Origin: Candidatus Fermentithermobacillaceae bacterium DTU015
GTDB taxonomy: Bacteria; Bacillota; Sulfobacillia; Fermentithermobacillales; Fermentithermobacillaceae
DNA: 47,965 nucleotides
Direction of reading: 5' to 3'
NCBI GenBank assembly: GCA_001513185.1
Contig: LFST01000033.1
Coordinates: forward strand, 1 to 47,965
The notes under the pieces are model-generated. The model had not been told where the DNA came from, ran no database searches, and saw only the letters and a program-made list of their open reading frames with translations. Shown piece after piece: positions 37,964-47,798 of this stretch; position 1 is the stretch's first letter, and the number at the start of each line of letters is the position of its first letter. The translations under genes and the position numbers were made by a program.

Positions 37964-40135
37964 TCAGTGCTTTCCGGTCAGAGGCAGCACATACGCGAAA
38001 TCAGCGAACCTGGTAAACATGTCTGCCACCAGCCCCAAGAGGCTCAGGCGGTTTTGTTTGAGTGCCTCATCCTCTGCCATGATCAGCACGTTGTCCAGGC
38101 AGCTGTCAATGGGAACCCTCATTGACGAAAGTTCCTCAAGGTACTCTTCATATTTCTTGTTCTCAAACAGTTCGTCCATAAGCCCGGCTTTTTGCCTGAT
38201 TAAATAGTAGAGCTCTTTTTCAGCTTGTTCAACAAGCAGGCTTTCATCCACTGCCCTGCCCTGGGCTTTGCTTCCCAGCACTGAAGTCCTGCGCCACCCT
38301 GTGACCACGTTGTCGAGCTGTTCCGTGCCTACAAGGCTTGAAAGCGCCCGGATCATAAGGGGCAACCTGGCGATCCTGGTTTCGCCCCCGCCGATGACCC
38401 CTCTTATCATTTCTATGGGTAACCCTTGTTCAGTTAGAAGGGCTTCCACCCGGTACAACATGAACTGCTTGAGGTTGTCAACAACAGTGCTTTCATCAAG
38501 CTGATTCCGCTGCTTGGCCTTGCCTGCCTTACCGTTTGCAGGCTCGCCCTTTTCGGGCCTGCCGAAAGCTTCATCGCCTTGCTTTACCGCATCCATGGCA
38601 AGTTCCACGGCAAACCTGATTATTTCGTCTAGCCTTAAGTCATAGCCGTGGGATAGGATGATGTTTACCGCGCCGGAAGCCGCCCTCCTAAGCCCCAATG
38701 GGTCTTGGGAACCTGAAACCTGGGTACCCAGGGCAAAAGCCACCGACAAAGTGTCGATCTTGTCTGCAATGGCAACCAGGGCGCCAGGCCCTTTATCCGG
38801 CAGCTTGTCCCCTGCCCCCTTAGGCAGGTAATGCTGGGCTATGGCATCGGCCACCTCTCCGGGTAATCCTTGTGCCCTGGCGTAATGGCCGCCCATTATC
38901 CCCTCGAGTTCGGGAAGTTCCCTCACCATCTGGGTGACCAGATCACACTTGGCAAGACGAGCTGCTTCCAAGGCCGGTTCCATCTCATCGTCTGAAAACC
39001 CTAGGCTTTTTCCCAGATAAGCTGTGAGGTCAACCAGCCTGTGGGCCTTGTGCCACAATGTACCGGCACCCCGCAGGAAGTATACCCCCTTGAGGTCAGG
39101 GAGCCTGTCGCCCAGGGGAACGCCCAGGTCTTGGGAATAGAAGAACAGGGCGTCCTCCAGCCGGGCCACCAGCACCCACTCATTGCCCTTTATCACATTT
39201 TCCATGCCGTGGGTATCGCTCCCGTCCCGGACCCCTATAAATCCGGGAAGCACATTGCCTTCTTGATCGAGGATGGGGAAATACCGCTGGTGATGCCGCA
39301 TGACCGTGATGAGCACTTCCTTGGGAAGTTGCAGGTAATCCGGGCTGAACCCGCCCCTGAACGCAGCGGGACGTTCGCAAAGGCAAGTAACTTCGTCAAG
39401 CAATCCTTTATCGTCTAAAGGTACTCCTGATAGCTCACCTGCAAGGCGCTTTGCCCCTTGGAGGATAAGCTCCCGCCGGCGGTTGTGGTCGACTATAACC
39501 CCAGCGTCCTCCATGATTTGGAAGTATGCCGGCGCTGAAGGGATTTCCACTTTACCAGGATGCAGAGTCCTGTGGCCGAAACTTGTGCGGCCTGATTTCA
39601 CCCCGGCTATCTCGAGGGAAACCGGCTCTCCGCCGTAGAGGCAAACCACCCAGCGGATAGGCCGGTACCAACGCCAGTCGCCTTCACCCCACCTTAAGGG
39701 ATGGGGGCAATCCATGCCCATGACCACAGACGGCAGGATTTCCGGAAGGATCTCCTGCACAGGCCGGCCAGGTTCATGCTTGAAGCCATACACGTATTCA
39801 CCGCCGGACTCTTCTTCGATGATCACCTCCGACGGATCTATGCCAAGAGACCGGCTAAACCCCAAGAGCGCCTTGGTCGGGTTGCCTTCAGCGTCAAACG
39901 CCACCTTCTTGGAAGGCCCTCTTTGCTTGGTGGTAAGATCCCGGCTCTTGGGAGCTAAATCCTTGACGTATACCACCAACCGCCTTGGAGTGCCGTAAGC
40001 ATCCACCCGGCTAAAGCTCAGCCTGGCTTGTTCCAGGGCCTGTGCGGTCCTTCGCCTGATTTGTTCGATGGCAGGCAAAAGATACCTTGCCGGGATTTCG
40101 TCTGAACCTACCTCAAAAAGCAAGTCTGCATTCAT
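37964..40135 (-). CDS. glyS: glycine-tRNA ligase beta subunit
   Basis: Large subunit of the bacterial alpha2beta2 glycyl-tRNA synthetase, responsible for tRNA binding. The 723-residue product begins [15 protein letters not shown] and includes the [14 protein letters not shown] block, the DCPHPLRWG segment, the HHQRYFP motif and a C-terminal anticodon-binding region (VEALLTEQG). Its start overlaps the glyQ stop in ATGA, so the subunits are coupled. A Lys/Asn-rich insertion occurs near residues 520-545. Confidence 0.97.
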   Translation of the reverse strand: MNADLLFEVGSDEIPARYLLPAIEQIRRRTAQALEQARLSFSRVDAYGTPRRLVVYVKDLAPKSRDLTTKQRGPSKKVAFDAEGNPTKALLGFSRSLGIDPSEVIIEEESGGEYVYGFKHEPGRPVQEILPEILPSVVMGMDCPHPLRWGEGDWRWYRPIRWVVCLYGGEPVSLEIAGVKSGRTSFGHRTLHPGKVEIPSAPAYFQIMEDAGVIVDHNRRRELILQGAKRLAGELSGVPLDDKGLLDEVTCLCERPAAFRGGFSPDYLQLPKEVLITVMRHHQRYFPILDQEGNVLPGFIGVRDGSDTHGMENVIKGNEWVLVARLEDALFFYSQDLGVPLGDRLPDLKGVYFLRGAGTLWHKAHRLVDLTAYLGKSLGFSDDEMEPALEAARLAKCDLVTQMVRELPELEGIMGGHYARAQGLPGEVADAIAQHYLPKGAGDKLPDKGPGALVAIADKIDTLSVAFALGTQVSGSQDPLGLRRAASGAVNIILSHGYDLRLDEIIRFAVELAMDAVKQGDEAFGRPEKGEPANGKAGKAKQRNQLDESTVVDNLKQFMLYRVEALLTEQGLPIEMIRGVIGGGETRIARLPLMIRALSSLVGTEQLDNVVTGWRRTSVLGSKAQGRAVDESLLVEQAEKELYYLIRQKAGLMDELFENKKYEEYLEELSSMRVPIDSCLDNVLIMAEDEALKQNRLSLLGLVADMFTRFADFAYVLPLTGKH

Positions 40136-40998
40136 TTCTCGTCAAACCCCCGGAGACTCAGATACTTGTGTGCGCACTGGCGTGTGAGCTTGCGGATCCT
40201 GGCAATGTAGTTCTGCCGCTCTGCAACAGAGAGCGCGCCCCTTGCGTCGAGCAAGTTGAAGATATGGGAGCACTTTAGGGCACAATCGTAAGCCGGCCTG
40301 ACCAATCCTTTGTCAAGAAGCGCCGCACTTTCCTCCTCGTAGCCGCTAAATTGCTGCCTGAGAAACTCGACGTCAGCCACTTCAAACCCGTAGACTGAGT
40401 TTTGCTTCTCTTGCTCCAGGAAAATCTGGCCGTAGGTGACCCCCGGCGACACCTGGATATCCCACACGTTGTCCACGTTTTGGATATAGGCGGTGATCCG
40501 CTCCAAACCGTATGTAAGCTCAGCCGCAATAGGCTTGATCTCTAGCCCGCCCATCTCCTGGAAATAGGTAAACTGGGTGATCTCCATTCCGTCAAGCCAT
40601 ACTTCCCAACCCAAGCCTGCAGCGCCTAAAGTAGGTGACTCCCAGTTGTCCTCCACGAGCCTGATGTCATGTTCCCTGCGGTCTATACCCAGCCTTTCGA
40701 GGGAGTCGATGTAGAGTTCAACCACGTTGTCAGGCGGAGGCTTGAGGATTACCTGGAACTGATAGTAGTGGCCCATCCTGTTGGGGTTGTCTCCGTAACG
40801 GGCATCCTGGGGCCTCCTGCAAGGTTCAACATATGCCATGTTCCAGGGCTCAGGGCCGAGCACATAGAAGAAGGTCAAGGGGTTCATGGTCCCGGCGCCT
40901 TTTTCAATGTCGTAAGGCTGCCCGATGTAGCAGCCGTGCTCTGCCCAAAAATCTTGCAGTGCCCGTATCACGTCCTGAAAATAGAAACACTCGCCCAC
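40132..40998 (-). CDS. glyQ: glycine-tRNA ligase alpha subunit
   Basis: Catalytic subunit that activates glycine; 288 residues with [51 protein letters not shown], the [25 protein letters not shown] signature, and EITQFTYFQ. The start is GTG with AAGGAG seven bases upstream. Unlike many Firmicutes aminoacyl-tRNA synthetase genes it has no T-box leader: only about 110 bases separate it from the previous gene, with a single hairpin. Confidence 0.97.
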   Translation of the reverse strand: MGECFYFQDVIRALQDFWAEHGCYIGQPYDIEKGAGTMNPLTFFYVLGPEPWNMAYVEPCRRPQDARYGDNPNRMGHYYQFQVILKPPPDNVVELYIDSLERLGIDRREHDIRLVEDNWESPTLGAAGLGWEVWLDGMEITQFTYFQEMGGLEIKPIAAELTYGLERITAYIQNVDNVWDIQVSPGVTYGQIFLEQEKQNSVYGFEVADVEFLRQQFSGYEEESAALLDKGLVRPAYDCALKCSHIFNLLDARGALSVAERQNYIARIRKLTRQCAHKYLSLRGFDEK

Positions 40999-41047
40999 GG
41001 TAAAACTCCTTCCCCTCGCATAAGATACCTGGCTGTTTCTGAAACAT

Positions 41048-41083
41048 CAGGGACGGTCCTAAGTACGTTAGGATCGTCCCCTG
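41048..41083 (-). other. hairpin upstream of glyQ
   Basis: CAGGGACGGTCCTAA (41048-41062) pairs with the right arm at 41068-41083, with one G-U pair and one bulged base, around a five-base loop. The stem resembles GGGACGRTYC-type palindromes often scattered in clostridial genomes. No U-tract follows. A smaller TGTTTC/GAAACA palindrome lies next to it at 41034-41046. Confidence 0.55.
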
Positions 41084-41110
41084 GATTCCATCATCCCCTA
41101 GCTTGTTCTG

Positions 41111-41506
41111 TTACTGTCCATTTTCATCTAAAGGCCGTTCTATTTCAACTGTCCAAGTGCTCAGCATGAGCGCAACAGAACCCAAAACCGCCAGCCACGG
41201 GGCAAACACAGTTGCCACAACACCTATTGTAACAGGTATGTCGGCCACAACGTAGTCCCCGCTCCTTACTATAATCCTGGACGCATTGCCCCGGCGTATG
41301 ATGTCCGACACGGTCCGCACCAGATCCGGCCCTTTGACCTTGATGACCTCACGCCTAGGAGACGATTTCTCTAGTTCCACCAGGGCCTCAACCACGTCGC
41401 CTGAAGCCCTTTCCAGGGCAAGTTTGGCCGCTTCATAGGTGGCGCCGGTCCTCTTGCGGATTTCGTCAATCTTGTACAACATATCATCCCTGTAAGGCAT
41501 GCCCAC
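41111..41506 (-). CDS. DUF4342 protein with UBA-like N-terminus
   Basis: A 131-residue protein of two parts. Residues 5-45 resemble a UBA/EF-Ts-type three-helix domain (IRKRTGATYEAAKLALERASGD). Residues 60-115 are the DUF4342 part, with IRRGNASRIIVR and a hydrophobic hairpin (about 92-118) that may enter the membrane. The tail is polar. The function of the family is unknown. Start choices are GTG at 41506 and ATG at 41500, both with weak ribosome binding sites. It lies between recO and glyQ, where Bacillus has no such gene. Confidence 0.75.
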   Translation of the reverse strand: MGMPYRDDMLYKIDEIRKRTGATYEAAKLALERASGDVVEALVELEKSSPRREVIKVKGPDLVRTVSDIIRRGNASRIIVRSGDYVVADIPVTIGVVATVFAPWLAVLGSVALMLSTWTVEIERPLDENGQ

Positions 41507-41530
41507 CGGTAAATCACCCCCAAACGGTTG

Positions 41531-42334
41531 TCAAGTCTCATCTTCTATACTTTCCACCAAAGAGGCGGATTTAAGACGTTTGTCGAGCACAAAACTGATG
41601 TATTTCCGGGAAATCCGGTTGATCTCTGACCTCACCTGCCCCCTGGCGGTGATGTTGGGGCAGCTCACGTGCCCCCAGCCTGTTACCGGAGCCGATAGGA
41701 TCTCCAGGGTCCTGAGGGCTCCGGGAGAAACCCGTATCAGTTCACCATATGTGCGTATCTGGTTTTCCGGTGAAGCCGACGTGGCAGGCGCAGCTGACAC
41801 ACATGACCCGCACAAGCCACCCCCGTCCCTCAGTGAAAAATACACGGGAGGCTCTTGTAGCTGGCTGCCGCATTCAACGCATTGGGAAAACGACGGCGCA
41901 AACCCGGCCAGCTTAAGTATCCCCAGCTCGGCCCAGCGGACAACCACCCACGGGTCGTGTTTGTCCTGAAGACAACCCAGCACAGTTAGGAAAAAATCAA
42001 ACAAGGCGGGATGCCGTTCCTTTTCAGGAAGCACACTTGTGAGAAGTTCCACCAGATACCTGGCATATATCATCTTCTCATAGTTTTCTACTATCCCCGG
42101 AAACCCGTTCTTGACCGCCACCTGAGTAACCCGGTCCAGGTTCCGTCCCCGGTAGATCTGGAACACTCCATGGGTTAGCGGCTGGGTGAGCCCCCTGAGT
42201 TTGCTCCTGGGCCGCCTGGCTCCTTTCACCACGGCCCTTACCAAGCCTTCCTGCCTGGTAAAAATCGTGGCTAGCTTGTCGTTTTCCCCCAGATCGTCTT
42301 GATCCAAGACAACTGCTTCTGATTGATAGAGCAA
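41531..42334 (-). CDS. recO: DNA repair protein RecO
   Basis: Mediator of the RecFOR recombination pathway that helps load RecA on SSB-coated DNA. The 267-residue product has an N-terminal OB fold (SEAVVLDQDDLGENDKLATIFTRQEG), the GVFQIYRGRNLDRVTQ segment and a zinc site with CVECG and later CGSC. The start is TTG with AGGAGGAG eight bases upstream, directly after the dgkA stop. In Bacillus cdd and era sit between dgkA and recO; both are missing here. Confidence 0.93.
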   Translation of the reverse strand: MLYQSEAVVLDQDDLGENDKLATIFTRQEGLVRAVVKGARRPRSKLRGLTQPLTHGVFQIYRGRNLDRVTQVAVKNGFPGIVENYEKMIYARYLVELLTSVLPEKERHPALFDFFLTVLGCLQDKHDPWVVVRWAELGILKLAGFAPSFSQCVECGSQLQEPPVYFSLRDGGGLCGSCVSAAPATSASPENQIRTYGELIRVSPGALRTLEILSAPVTGWGHVSCPNITARGQVRSEINRISRKYISFVLDKRLKSASLVESIEDET

Positions 42335-42982
42335 CTACTTCTCCTCCTGCCCAGGGCATGTACCTGCGCTACCTGACACAGTTGGGCCTTGGCTTGCGTC
42401 TTCTGAACCTGTTGGAGGTGCGCCAAGACCTAGGCCGTCCCCAGGGCTCAATTCTGCTCCCTCGCGGCAGGCGAAATAGATAACGCCCCAAAGGGAAGGC
42501 AGCACGAAGACCACCACATGGGCCAGGAAATATGGCCATCTGTGCGCAACAAAGCCTTCAAATACTCCTGGGAGATCTCCAAGCAGTGGCAGAAACACTA
42601 CGGCGCCAACTACCAGCGAGAAACCTGCAGTCAGCAGCACCCCGGCGGCCGCAACGTCCTTGATGATTTTGGCAATCACGCTGTACTCGGGGTTCATGAG
42701 ATCCACCAGAGACTCGGTAAGTGTGTTGACCACTTCCGCCGACAGCACTGCCATTACCGCCAGGGCAACCATGAAGAAGTCGGCCTTCTCCACCCCGCCC
42801 ACGATACATGCACCAAATGCCAGGGAAGCGAGGAACACGTGTATGCGCATGTTGCGTTGGCTGACGTAGATGTAACTGAGCCCATCCCAGGCGTAACGGA
42901 AACTCTCCCAAAGGGAACAGGACCGGAGGTCCCGGCCTCCTAGATATTGAGGGCTTTTAGGATCGCGTCTTGCTTCTCCCAC
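42335..42982 (-). CDS. dgkA: diacylglycerol kinase-type membrane protein with C-terminal extension
   Basis: A DgkA-family protein of 215 residues. The core (about 22-130) has SFRYAWDGLSYIYVSQRNMRIHV, AEVVNTLTESLVDL and the KIIKDVAAAGVLL block, with three membrane segments; in Gram-positive bacteria such enzymes phosphorylate undecaprenol or diacylglycerol. Beyond the usual 120-130 residues there is an extra hydrophobic segment (about 150-172) and a Gly/Ser/Pro-rich tail, an unusual addition. The GTG start overlaps ybeY by about 43 bases. Confidence 0.88.
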   Translation of the reverse strand: MGEARRDPKSPQYLGGRDLRSCSLWESFRYAWDGLSYIYVSQRNMRIHVFLASLAFGACIVGGVEKADFFMVALAVMAVLSAEVVNTLTESLVDLMNPEYSVIAKIIKDVAAAGVLLTAGFSLVVGAVVFLPLLGDLPGVFEGFVAHRWPYFLAHVVVFVLPSLWGVIYFACREGAELSPGDGLGLGAPPTGSEDASQGPTVSGSAGTCPGQEEK

Positions 42983-43452
42983 ATAACCGCCTCTTTTTGA
43001 GGTTCATCATGGTCATAGCCCAAAAGGTGCAAAGTGCCATGGATAAGCAGGAGCGCCAGCTCCTGACGCAAGGGCCTGCCGTGGGATTCAGCCTGCCGGG
43101 CAGCGGTATCCAGCGAGATTACTATGTCGCCCAACACCCGCGGCATAGGGGTCAAATCCTCGCCGCCATCGTCTCCGGTATCGTATTCTATTTCTGTGCC
43201 CTCAACATCTTCCTCGTCGCCGCTCATGGGAAACGCCAGCACATCAGTGGGGCCGTCTTCATCCCGGTACCTCTTGTTGAGGGAAGCGATGAAATCATCG
43301 GATGTAAACAGCACCGAGACCTGGACATCGCGCAAGTCCACGCCTTCCCGTCTCAAGGTGTACCTCACCACCCGGGATGCCAGCCTGCTCAGAAACTGTT
43401 TTTGCCTCAAACCGATACCGGACTCTATGTTTATGGCTACCTCAACTGTCAT
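42940..43452 (-). CDS. ybeY: endoribonuclease YbeY, 16S rRNA maturation
   Basis: A zinc-dependent RNase involved in 16S rRNA 3' processing and ribosome quality control. The family signature HGTLHLLGYDHD, carrying the three zinc histidines, is near residues 138-149; LGDIVIS and TDVLAFP precede it. Between them is an acidic insert (EDVEGTEIEYDTGDDGGED) longer than usual. The ATG at 43452 is chosen; an in-frame GTG three codons earlier is equally possible. It overlaps the end of yqfF by 11 bases. Confidence 0.95.
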   Translation of the reverse strand: MTVEVAINIESGIGLRQKQFLSRLASRVVRYTLRREGVDLRDVQVSVLFTSDDFIASLNKRYRDEDGPTDVLAFPMSGDEEDVEGTEIEYDTGDDGGEDLTPMPRVLGDIVISLDTAARQAESHGRPLRQELALLLIHGTLHLLGYDHDEPQKEAVMWEKQDAILKALNI

Positions 43453-45646
43453 TTGCTTCACCGTTCCCGTCCTTTACGTTGTTATCGTTGCTAGGGTTGT
43501 TGTCGTTTTTCTTTGGCTTGGGATACTGGATCCTCGTATGGAACAACCCTGTTAGCACCTGTACAAACGTCTCTGCTATAGTATCCAGTTCCCGCAAAGT
43601 TAGATCGGATCTGTCCAGCTGATGGTCGAACAACCGCTCTTGTATAATCTTCCTCACCACAGATTCGATGCGGTCAGGAGTGGGCCTGGAAAGGGACCTG
43701 GTGGCCGCCTCAATGCTGTCAGCCAGCATCACGATAGCCGTCTCTTTGCTGCCGGGCCTGGGGCCTTCATACCTGAAAGCCCATTCCTCAGGCGGCTTTT
43801 CGTTCTTGGCCGCAGCTTCTTCCGTAGCTTTTACGTAGAAATACGAAGCAAGGCCGGTTCCGTGATGTTCCCTTATAAAATCGATTATCTGCTCAGGCAC
43901 CTTGTACTCCCTGGCCAACTCAACGCCGTCTTTTACGTGAGACATTATGACTGTAGACGACAAGGACGGGCTCATCCTGTCGTGAGGGTTCTCCATGTCG
44001 AACACCTGGTTTTCGGTGAAAAGATACGGCCGCTTGATCTTGCCGATGTCGTGGTAATATGCACCCACCCTTGCCAACAAGCTGTCAGCCCCTATGGCCG
44101 TGGCGGCAGCTTCCGCAAGGTTGCCCACCATGATGCTATGGTGATAGGTACCCGGGGCCTCCATAAGCAGCCTGTTGAGCAGCGGATGTTCAGGGTTTGA
44201 CAGTTCAAGCAACCTGATAGGTGTAAGTATGCCGAACATGGTTTCGAAAATAGGCAACGAACCCACTGCAAGCACCGCCGACAGAGGGCCGTTGGCCAGC
44301 ACCAGCATCACTTCCCGCCACACTGATGCGCCTTCTAGAGCCATGGCCCCTGTAAGCCCCAGACATGTGTAAGTGGCTCCTCCCACAATCGCCACCACAA
44401 GCCCTGCCTTAAACAGCTGGGTTCTGTTCCAGACCTTCTTGACAGCCAGTGCCGAGGCAAGCCCAGACGTAAGCGCAAGCGCCACGTACTTGACTTCAAA
44501 CCCGGCTAGGACTCCTGATGCAAAGGCAAGCCCGGCTCCAAAGAACGCCGCAAACCTCCTGTCTATCAAAGTAGCAGACAGCATAACCGCGAAAGGTACC
44601 GGTGCGAGGAAACCGGAAATCCCGGTGAGGAGCTTAAGCACCACCAGACTCAGCATGATCACCAAAGCCAGGAGCGCGGTATTCTTAGGGGTAAGCGCAT
44701 CGGCGTGATAGGTGACCAGATAAACCCCGGTAAAGCCGCAGAAAAGCAGCGCTATTAGGAACGCGCCTGAAACTTGGGAGAACCTCACTCGGGCCCCCAT
44801 GATGCCGAGCTTCTCCAGCAGCACAATGTGGTTTTCGGTTACAAGTTCGCCTTTCCTTACGATAAACTCATCCCGGCGGATTCTTACAGGCTCCACTTGG
44901 GTAAGCGCCTGCCGGATTTTCTTATCGGTCTCTTCCTGGTTCAAAATCAGGTTAGGTTTCAGGTTCTTGTCGATAAAGCCTGCCAGAAACCTGGCGACCT
45001 GTTCAGGGATTGAGTTAGTTGCAGCCAGCTGGGATTTGACATCTTCCTTGGCTTTATCCAGGTTCTCAGACTTGAGCCCCCGGGACAGTACATCCTCCAC
45101 TGCCTGCCGCACCCTGCTTATAGCACTTTCTACTACTGCAGGTGAGGTAGCCATCACCCCGATGATGTCGGTATCTGAAACGTCATCAGACACAAAAGGC
45201 CTGAGTTCCCTCACAATGTCTTGGGTGGCAATCTCCTCGCTGGAAGCCAGGGTGTTTAGTTTGGACAACAGGTCATCGAAAAGACCGTTGATTTCATCTA
45301 GCACCCTGGGGTTGCTGTCGTACACTTCTGATACCCCTGCAATGACCTCAGCCCTGAGGGCTTCGGTGGCTGCTTCGTCCACCACTTCCTTGGTAGCCCT
45401 CACGTCAATAGGGGACACTTCCCCCACCTTTAGTTCCACCTGAGGGGGCACCAGGGAAATCAAAAACACTGCAAAGGTGACCACAAAGGTTGCCGCACCC
45501 CATACCAGCAGATGGCTGCGGGGTTTGAGCCTTTGAGCCAAACCGTTACCGTTTTCCTGGTTTGGCCGCTTTGAATTACCGGAGGATGCCGCGTTATTAC
45601 TATTGTTGTTGTTGATCTTTCCGGCTTTCTCCGCTTTTCTGAACAC
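43442..45646 (-). CDS. yqfF: 7TM-HD phosphohydrolase (PgpH/YqfF-type c-di-AMP phosphodiesterase)
   Basis: A membrane receptor-like enzyme whose relatives PgpH and YqfF degrade cyclic di-AMP. Of 734 residues, a membrane segment near 48-68 is followed by an extracellular 7TMR-HDED domain, seven membrane helices at about 285-470, and a cytoplasmic HD domain with HH at 502-503 and HD at 532-533. The tail is Asn/Lys-rich. The GTG at 45646 has GAGGAG seven bases upstream, so it starts within the last 47 bases of phoH; an in-frame ATG at 45688 lacks such a site. A short Asn run follows the start. Confidence 0.94.
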   Translation of the reverse strand: MFRKAEKAGKINNNNSNNAASSGNSKRPNQENGNGLAQRLKPRSHLLVWGAATFVVTFAVFLISLVPPQVELKVGEVSPIDVRATKEVVDEAATEALRAEVIAGVSEVYDSNPRVLDEINGLFDDLLSKLNTLASSEEIATQDIVRELRPFVSDDVSDTDIIGVMATSPAVVESAISRVRQAVEDVLSRGLKSENLDKAKEDVKSQLAATNSIPEQVARFLAGFIDKNLKPNLILNQEETDKKIRQALTQVEPVRIRRDEFIVRKGELVTENHIVLLEKLGIMGARVRFSQVSGAFLIALLFCGFTGVYLVTYHADALTPKNTALLALVIMLSLVVLKLLTGISGFLAPVPFAVMLSATLIDRRFAAFFGAGLAFASGVLAGFEVKYVALALTSGLASALAVKKVWNRTQLFKAGLVVAIVGGATYTCLGLTGAMALEGASVWREVMLVLANGPLSAVLAVGSLPIFETMFGILTPIRLLELSNPEHPLLNRLLMEAPGTYHHSIMVGNLAEAAATAIGADSLLARVGAYYHDIGKIKRPYLFTENQVFDMENPHDRMSPSLSSTVIMSHVKDGVELAREYKVPEQIIDFIREHHGTGLASYFYVKATEEAAAKNEKPPEEWAFRYEGPRPGSKETAIVMLADSIEAATRSLSRPTPDRIESVVRKIIQERLFDHQLDRSDLTLRELDTIAETFVQVLTGLFHTRIQYPKPKKNDNNPSNDNNVKDGNGEANDS

Positions 45647-46625
45647 TGGATTTCTCCTCTTTCCAAGCTTCTTCGTCGAAGCTGTCATAAGCCCGTATTA
45701 TCCTTGACACCAGTTCGTGGCGGACCACGTCCCGGTCTGTAAGGTAGACCATCTCTATGCCCGGCACGCCCTTGAGTACCGCCTGGACCTGGTCAAGCCC
45801 TGAAAAGGCTCCCTTGGGCAAGTCGATCTGGGTGATGTCGCCGTTAACCACTGCCTTGGAGTTCATCCCCAACCTGGTAAGGAACATCTTCATCTGCTCG
45901 GGCGTGGTGTTCTGTGCCTCGTCAAGTATCACAAATGCCGATTCAAGGGTACGGCCCCGCATGTATGCCAGAGGAGCTACTTCAATGAGCCCCCGCTGCA
46001 TGTGCCGCTCGAAAGTATCCAACCCAAGGATATCGAAACACGCATCGTAAACAGGCCTTAGGTACGGGTTGACCTTTTCCTGGATGTCTCCGGGCAGAAA
46101 ACCGAGTTTCTCGCCTGCTTCAACTGCAGGCCTGGTAAGGATAATCCTGTCCACCTCGCGCCGCTTAAATGCTGCAATAGCCATGGCTACTGCAAGGTAG
46201 GTCTTACCGGTTCCCGCCGGTCCAATCCCAAACACCAGGGGATTGCGCCTGATAGCGTCGACATATCGTTTTTGTCCGGGTGTCCTCGGCCCAATGGCTT
46301 TACCCCGTGCAGTGACTATGATCACATCGTTGTAGTTCTTTAAGGCATTACCTTCCCTGACCGACCTTATGGCATAGCGCACATCCTGGGCAGTTACCTT
46401 ATGGCCTGTCCGTACCCTGCTCACCAAATGCTCCAACACTTTTTGGGCGTCAGCAACTTTGTCACTAGGGCCAGAAACCATCAAGCTGTTCCCGCGGGCG
46501 ACCAGCTTCACATCAAGCGCATCTTCCAGAAGTGCAAGGTTTTCGTCGTAAGAACCAAACAAGTTAAAAGCCTCAGCATTGCTGGCAAGTTCAAATATGA
46601 CCTGATTTTCAGATGGCAACTTCAA
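45600..46625 (-). CDS. phoH: PhoH-family ATPase
   Basis: A 341-residue cytoplasmic P-loop ATPase. An N-terminal KH-like region (about 10-75) precedes the PhoH domain with Walker A GPAGTGKT at 135-142 and Walker B ILDEAQNT (DEAQ at 235-238). Its gene is regularly next to ybeY, suggesting a role in RNA or ribosome metabolism, but the exact reaction is not settled. The start is TTG, with GGAGG seven bases upstream and directly behind the yqfD stop. Confidence 0.95.
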   Translation of the reverse strand: MKLPSENQVIFELASNAEAFNLFGSYDENLALLEDALDVKLVARGNSLMVSGPSDKVADAQKVLEHLVSRVRTGHKVTAQDVRYAIRSVREGNALKNYNDVIIVTARGKAIGPRTPGQKRYVDAIRRNPLVFGIGPAGTGKTYLAVAMAIAAFKRREVDRIILTRPAVEAGEKLGFLPGDIQEKVNPYLRPVYDACFDILGLDTFERHMQRGLIEVAPLAYMRGRTLESAFVILDEAQNTTPEQMKMFLTRLGMNSKAVVNGDITQIDLPKGAFSGLDQVQAVLKGVPGIEMVYLTDRDVVRHELVSRIIRAYDSFDEEAWKEEKSSVQKSGESRKDQQQQ

Positions 46626-47798
46626 TTACCAACCTCCGTCTTCATCGCTTGGCCAGGGCGCAAGTTCTCCTATATCCTCTATGGTACTCGCCACAACCCT
46701 CACCAGCACCGATTCTGCATCACCCGATGTTTCATAGGTAAAGTCTATCAGCTTTGCAGTAGAAGGCAACCGGCTTTCGATGGCACGCTTGCCTTTACCT
46801 TGAGCACTTGCAACCGCTTCTTCTATGGAAACCTCTCTCCAATCCCATTGTACTTCAAAAAACACCCTTGTGAATAATTCGACCGCAAGGGCCGCTTCAC
46901 CTTTTCCAAATACCTTAATTGGATATTCTTCTATTTCATACCACTCAAACATTTTACCCATTGGAAACAAAAGGAATTCCCTGTCTCCTATCTTAAGTAC
47001 AGGGACTTCTTTCTTCCTACCGGTTCTGACCCGCTCCAAGCGAGAAAGGGGTTCTTCAGTTATCACCTCGTACCAGGTCCTGGCCGTAACGCTGCCCCGT
47101 GCACCTTGTATCCCCCCTGAAGCCATACCTGCAATGAGCAGGTCTCCCTTCTTGACGGTCTGACCGGGCTGCACCACAGGCACGCCCGAGAGCACGAGCA
47201 CCGATTCGACTATCCCGTCCTTCTTGGCTACAATGTCACCTGGACCGGGGATATCCGGCCTCACCTTCTCTACGATTTCTATAACCGCGCGGGTACCTTG
47301 GAACTTCACATACACCCATGAGATTTCGGGAAATGCCAGCGCTATGGACTGCTGGAGGCTGTCTACTGATATGTAGCTTTTCCTCGCCCCTATCTTGAGG
47401 CCGTTGTCGGCTGCCACCTCGAGGATGTCCTTCCGGGATACTTTGGTGTTGCCTTTGACTGAAATCGACCATATCGAGCCTGACAGCCAGATGAACGCCG
47501 CAAGCAAGATACAGCTTACAAGAATAAACACCGGCCTCCGCCTGATCTTGCCTACAGTGAAGGGAATCCCCCTGCGTTGCACCACTTTAGGGACGCATCT
47601 CGCTTTGCGCGCCAGGGGCCTGATTTGTTTGTACATGGTGAGGGTGGTGGAAAAATACAAGGTGTTGTCTTCAAGGGCGATATCCCAGATAGGAAAGCCT
47701 GAACACACGCACAGGTTAACCAGGCGTTCCGGGTGCTTGCCCCTCACCTGGACGCGTACATAGCCCAACACGTAGCCTATGAGCCTTCGAAGGGTCAA
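46626..47798 (-). CDS. yqfD: sporulation protein YqfD
   Basis: A 390-residue sporulation-associated membrane protein. A soluble N-terminus of about 85 residues leads to one membrane helix (about 88-110) and a large extracytoplasmic part with a POTRA-like start (VKGNTKVSRKDILEVAADNGLKIG) and the VQPGQTVKKGDLLIAG block. The family is needed for efficient sporulation in Bacillus; the mechanism is unknown. The TTG start overlaps the upstream stop codon as TTGA, showing coupling to the partial upstream gene. It is evidence that this organism sporulates or descends from sporulators. Confidence 0.93.
   Translation of the reverse strand: MTLRRLIGYVLGYVRVQVRGKHPERLVNLCVCSGFPIWDIALEDNTLYFSTTLTMYKQIRPLARKARCVPKVVQRRGIPFTVGKIRRRPVFILVSCILLAAFIWLSGSIWSISVKGNTKVSRKDILEVAADNGLKIGARKSYISVDSLQQSIALAFPEISWVYVKFQGTRAVIEIVEKVRPDIPGPGDIVAKKDGIVESVLVLSGVPVVQPGQTVKKGDLLIAGMASGGIQGARGSVTARTWYEVITEEPLSRLERVRTGRKKEVPVLKIGDREFLLFPMGKMFEWYEIEEYPIKVFGKGEAALAVELFTRVFFEVQWDWREVSIEEAVASAQGKGKRAIESRLPSTAKLIDFTYETSGDAESVLVRVVASTIEDIGELAPWPSDEDGGW

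Noticed and set aside
40999-41110. T-box riboswitch upstream of glyQ
   Set aside because: The gap is only about 110 bases and lacks the conserved T-box sequence and antiterminator; only one plain hairpin is present.
43622-44200. Plus-strand open frame of 192 codons opposite yqfF
   Set aside because: It mirrors a conserved coding region, has no start signal and no family-like motif.
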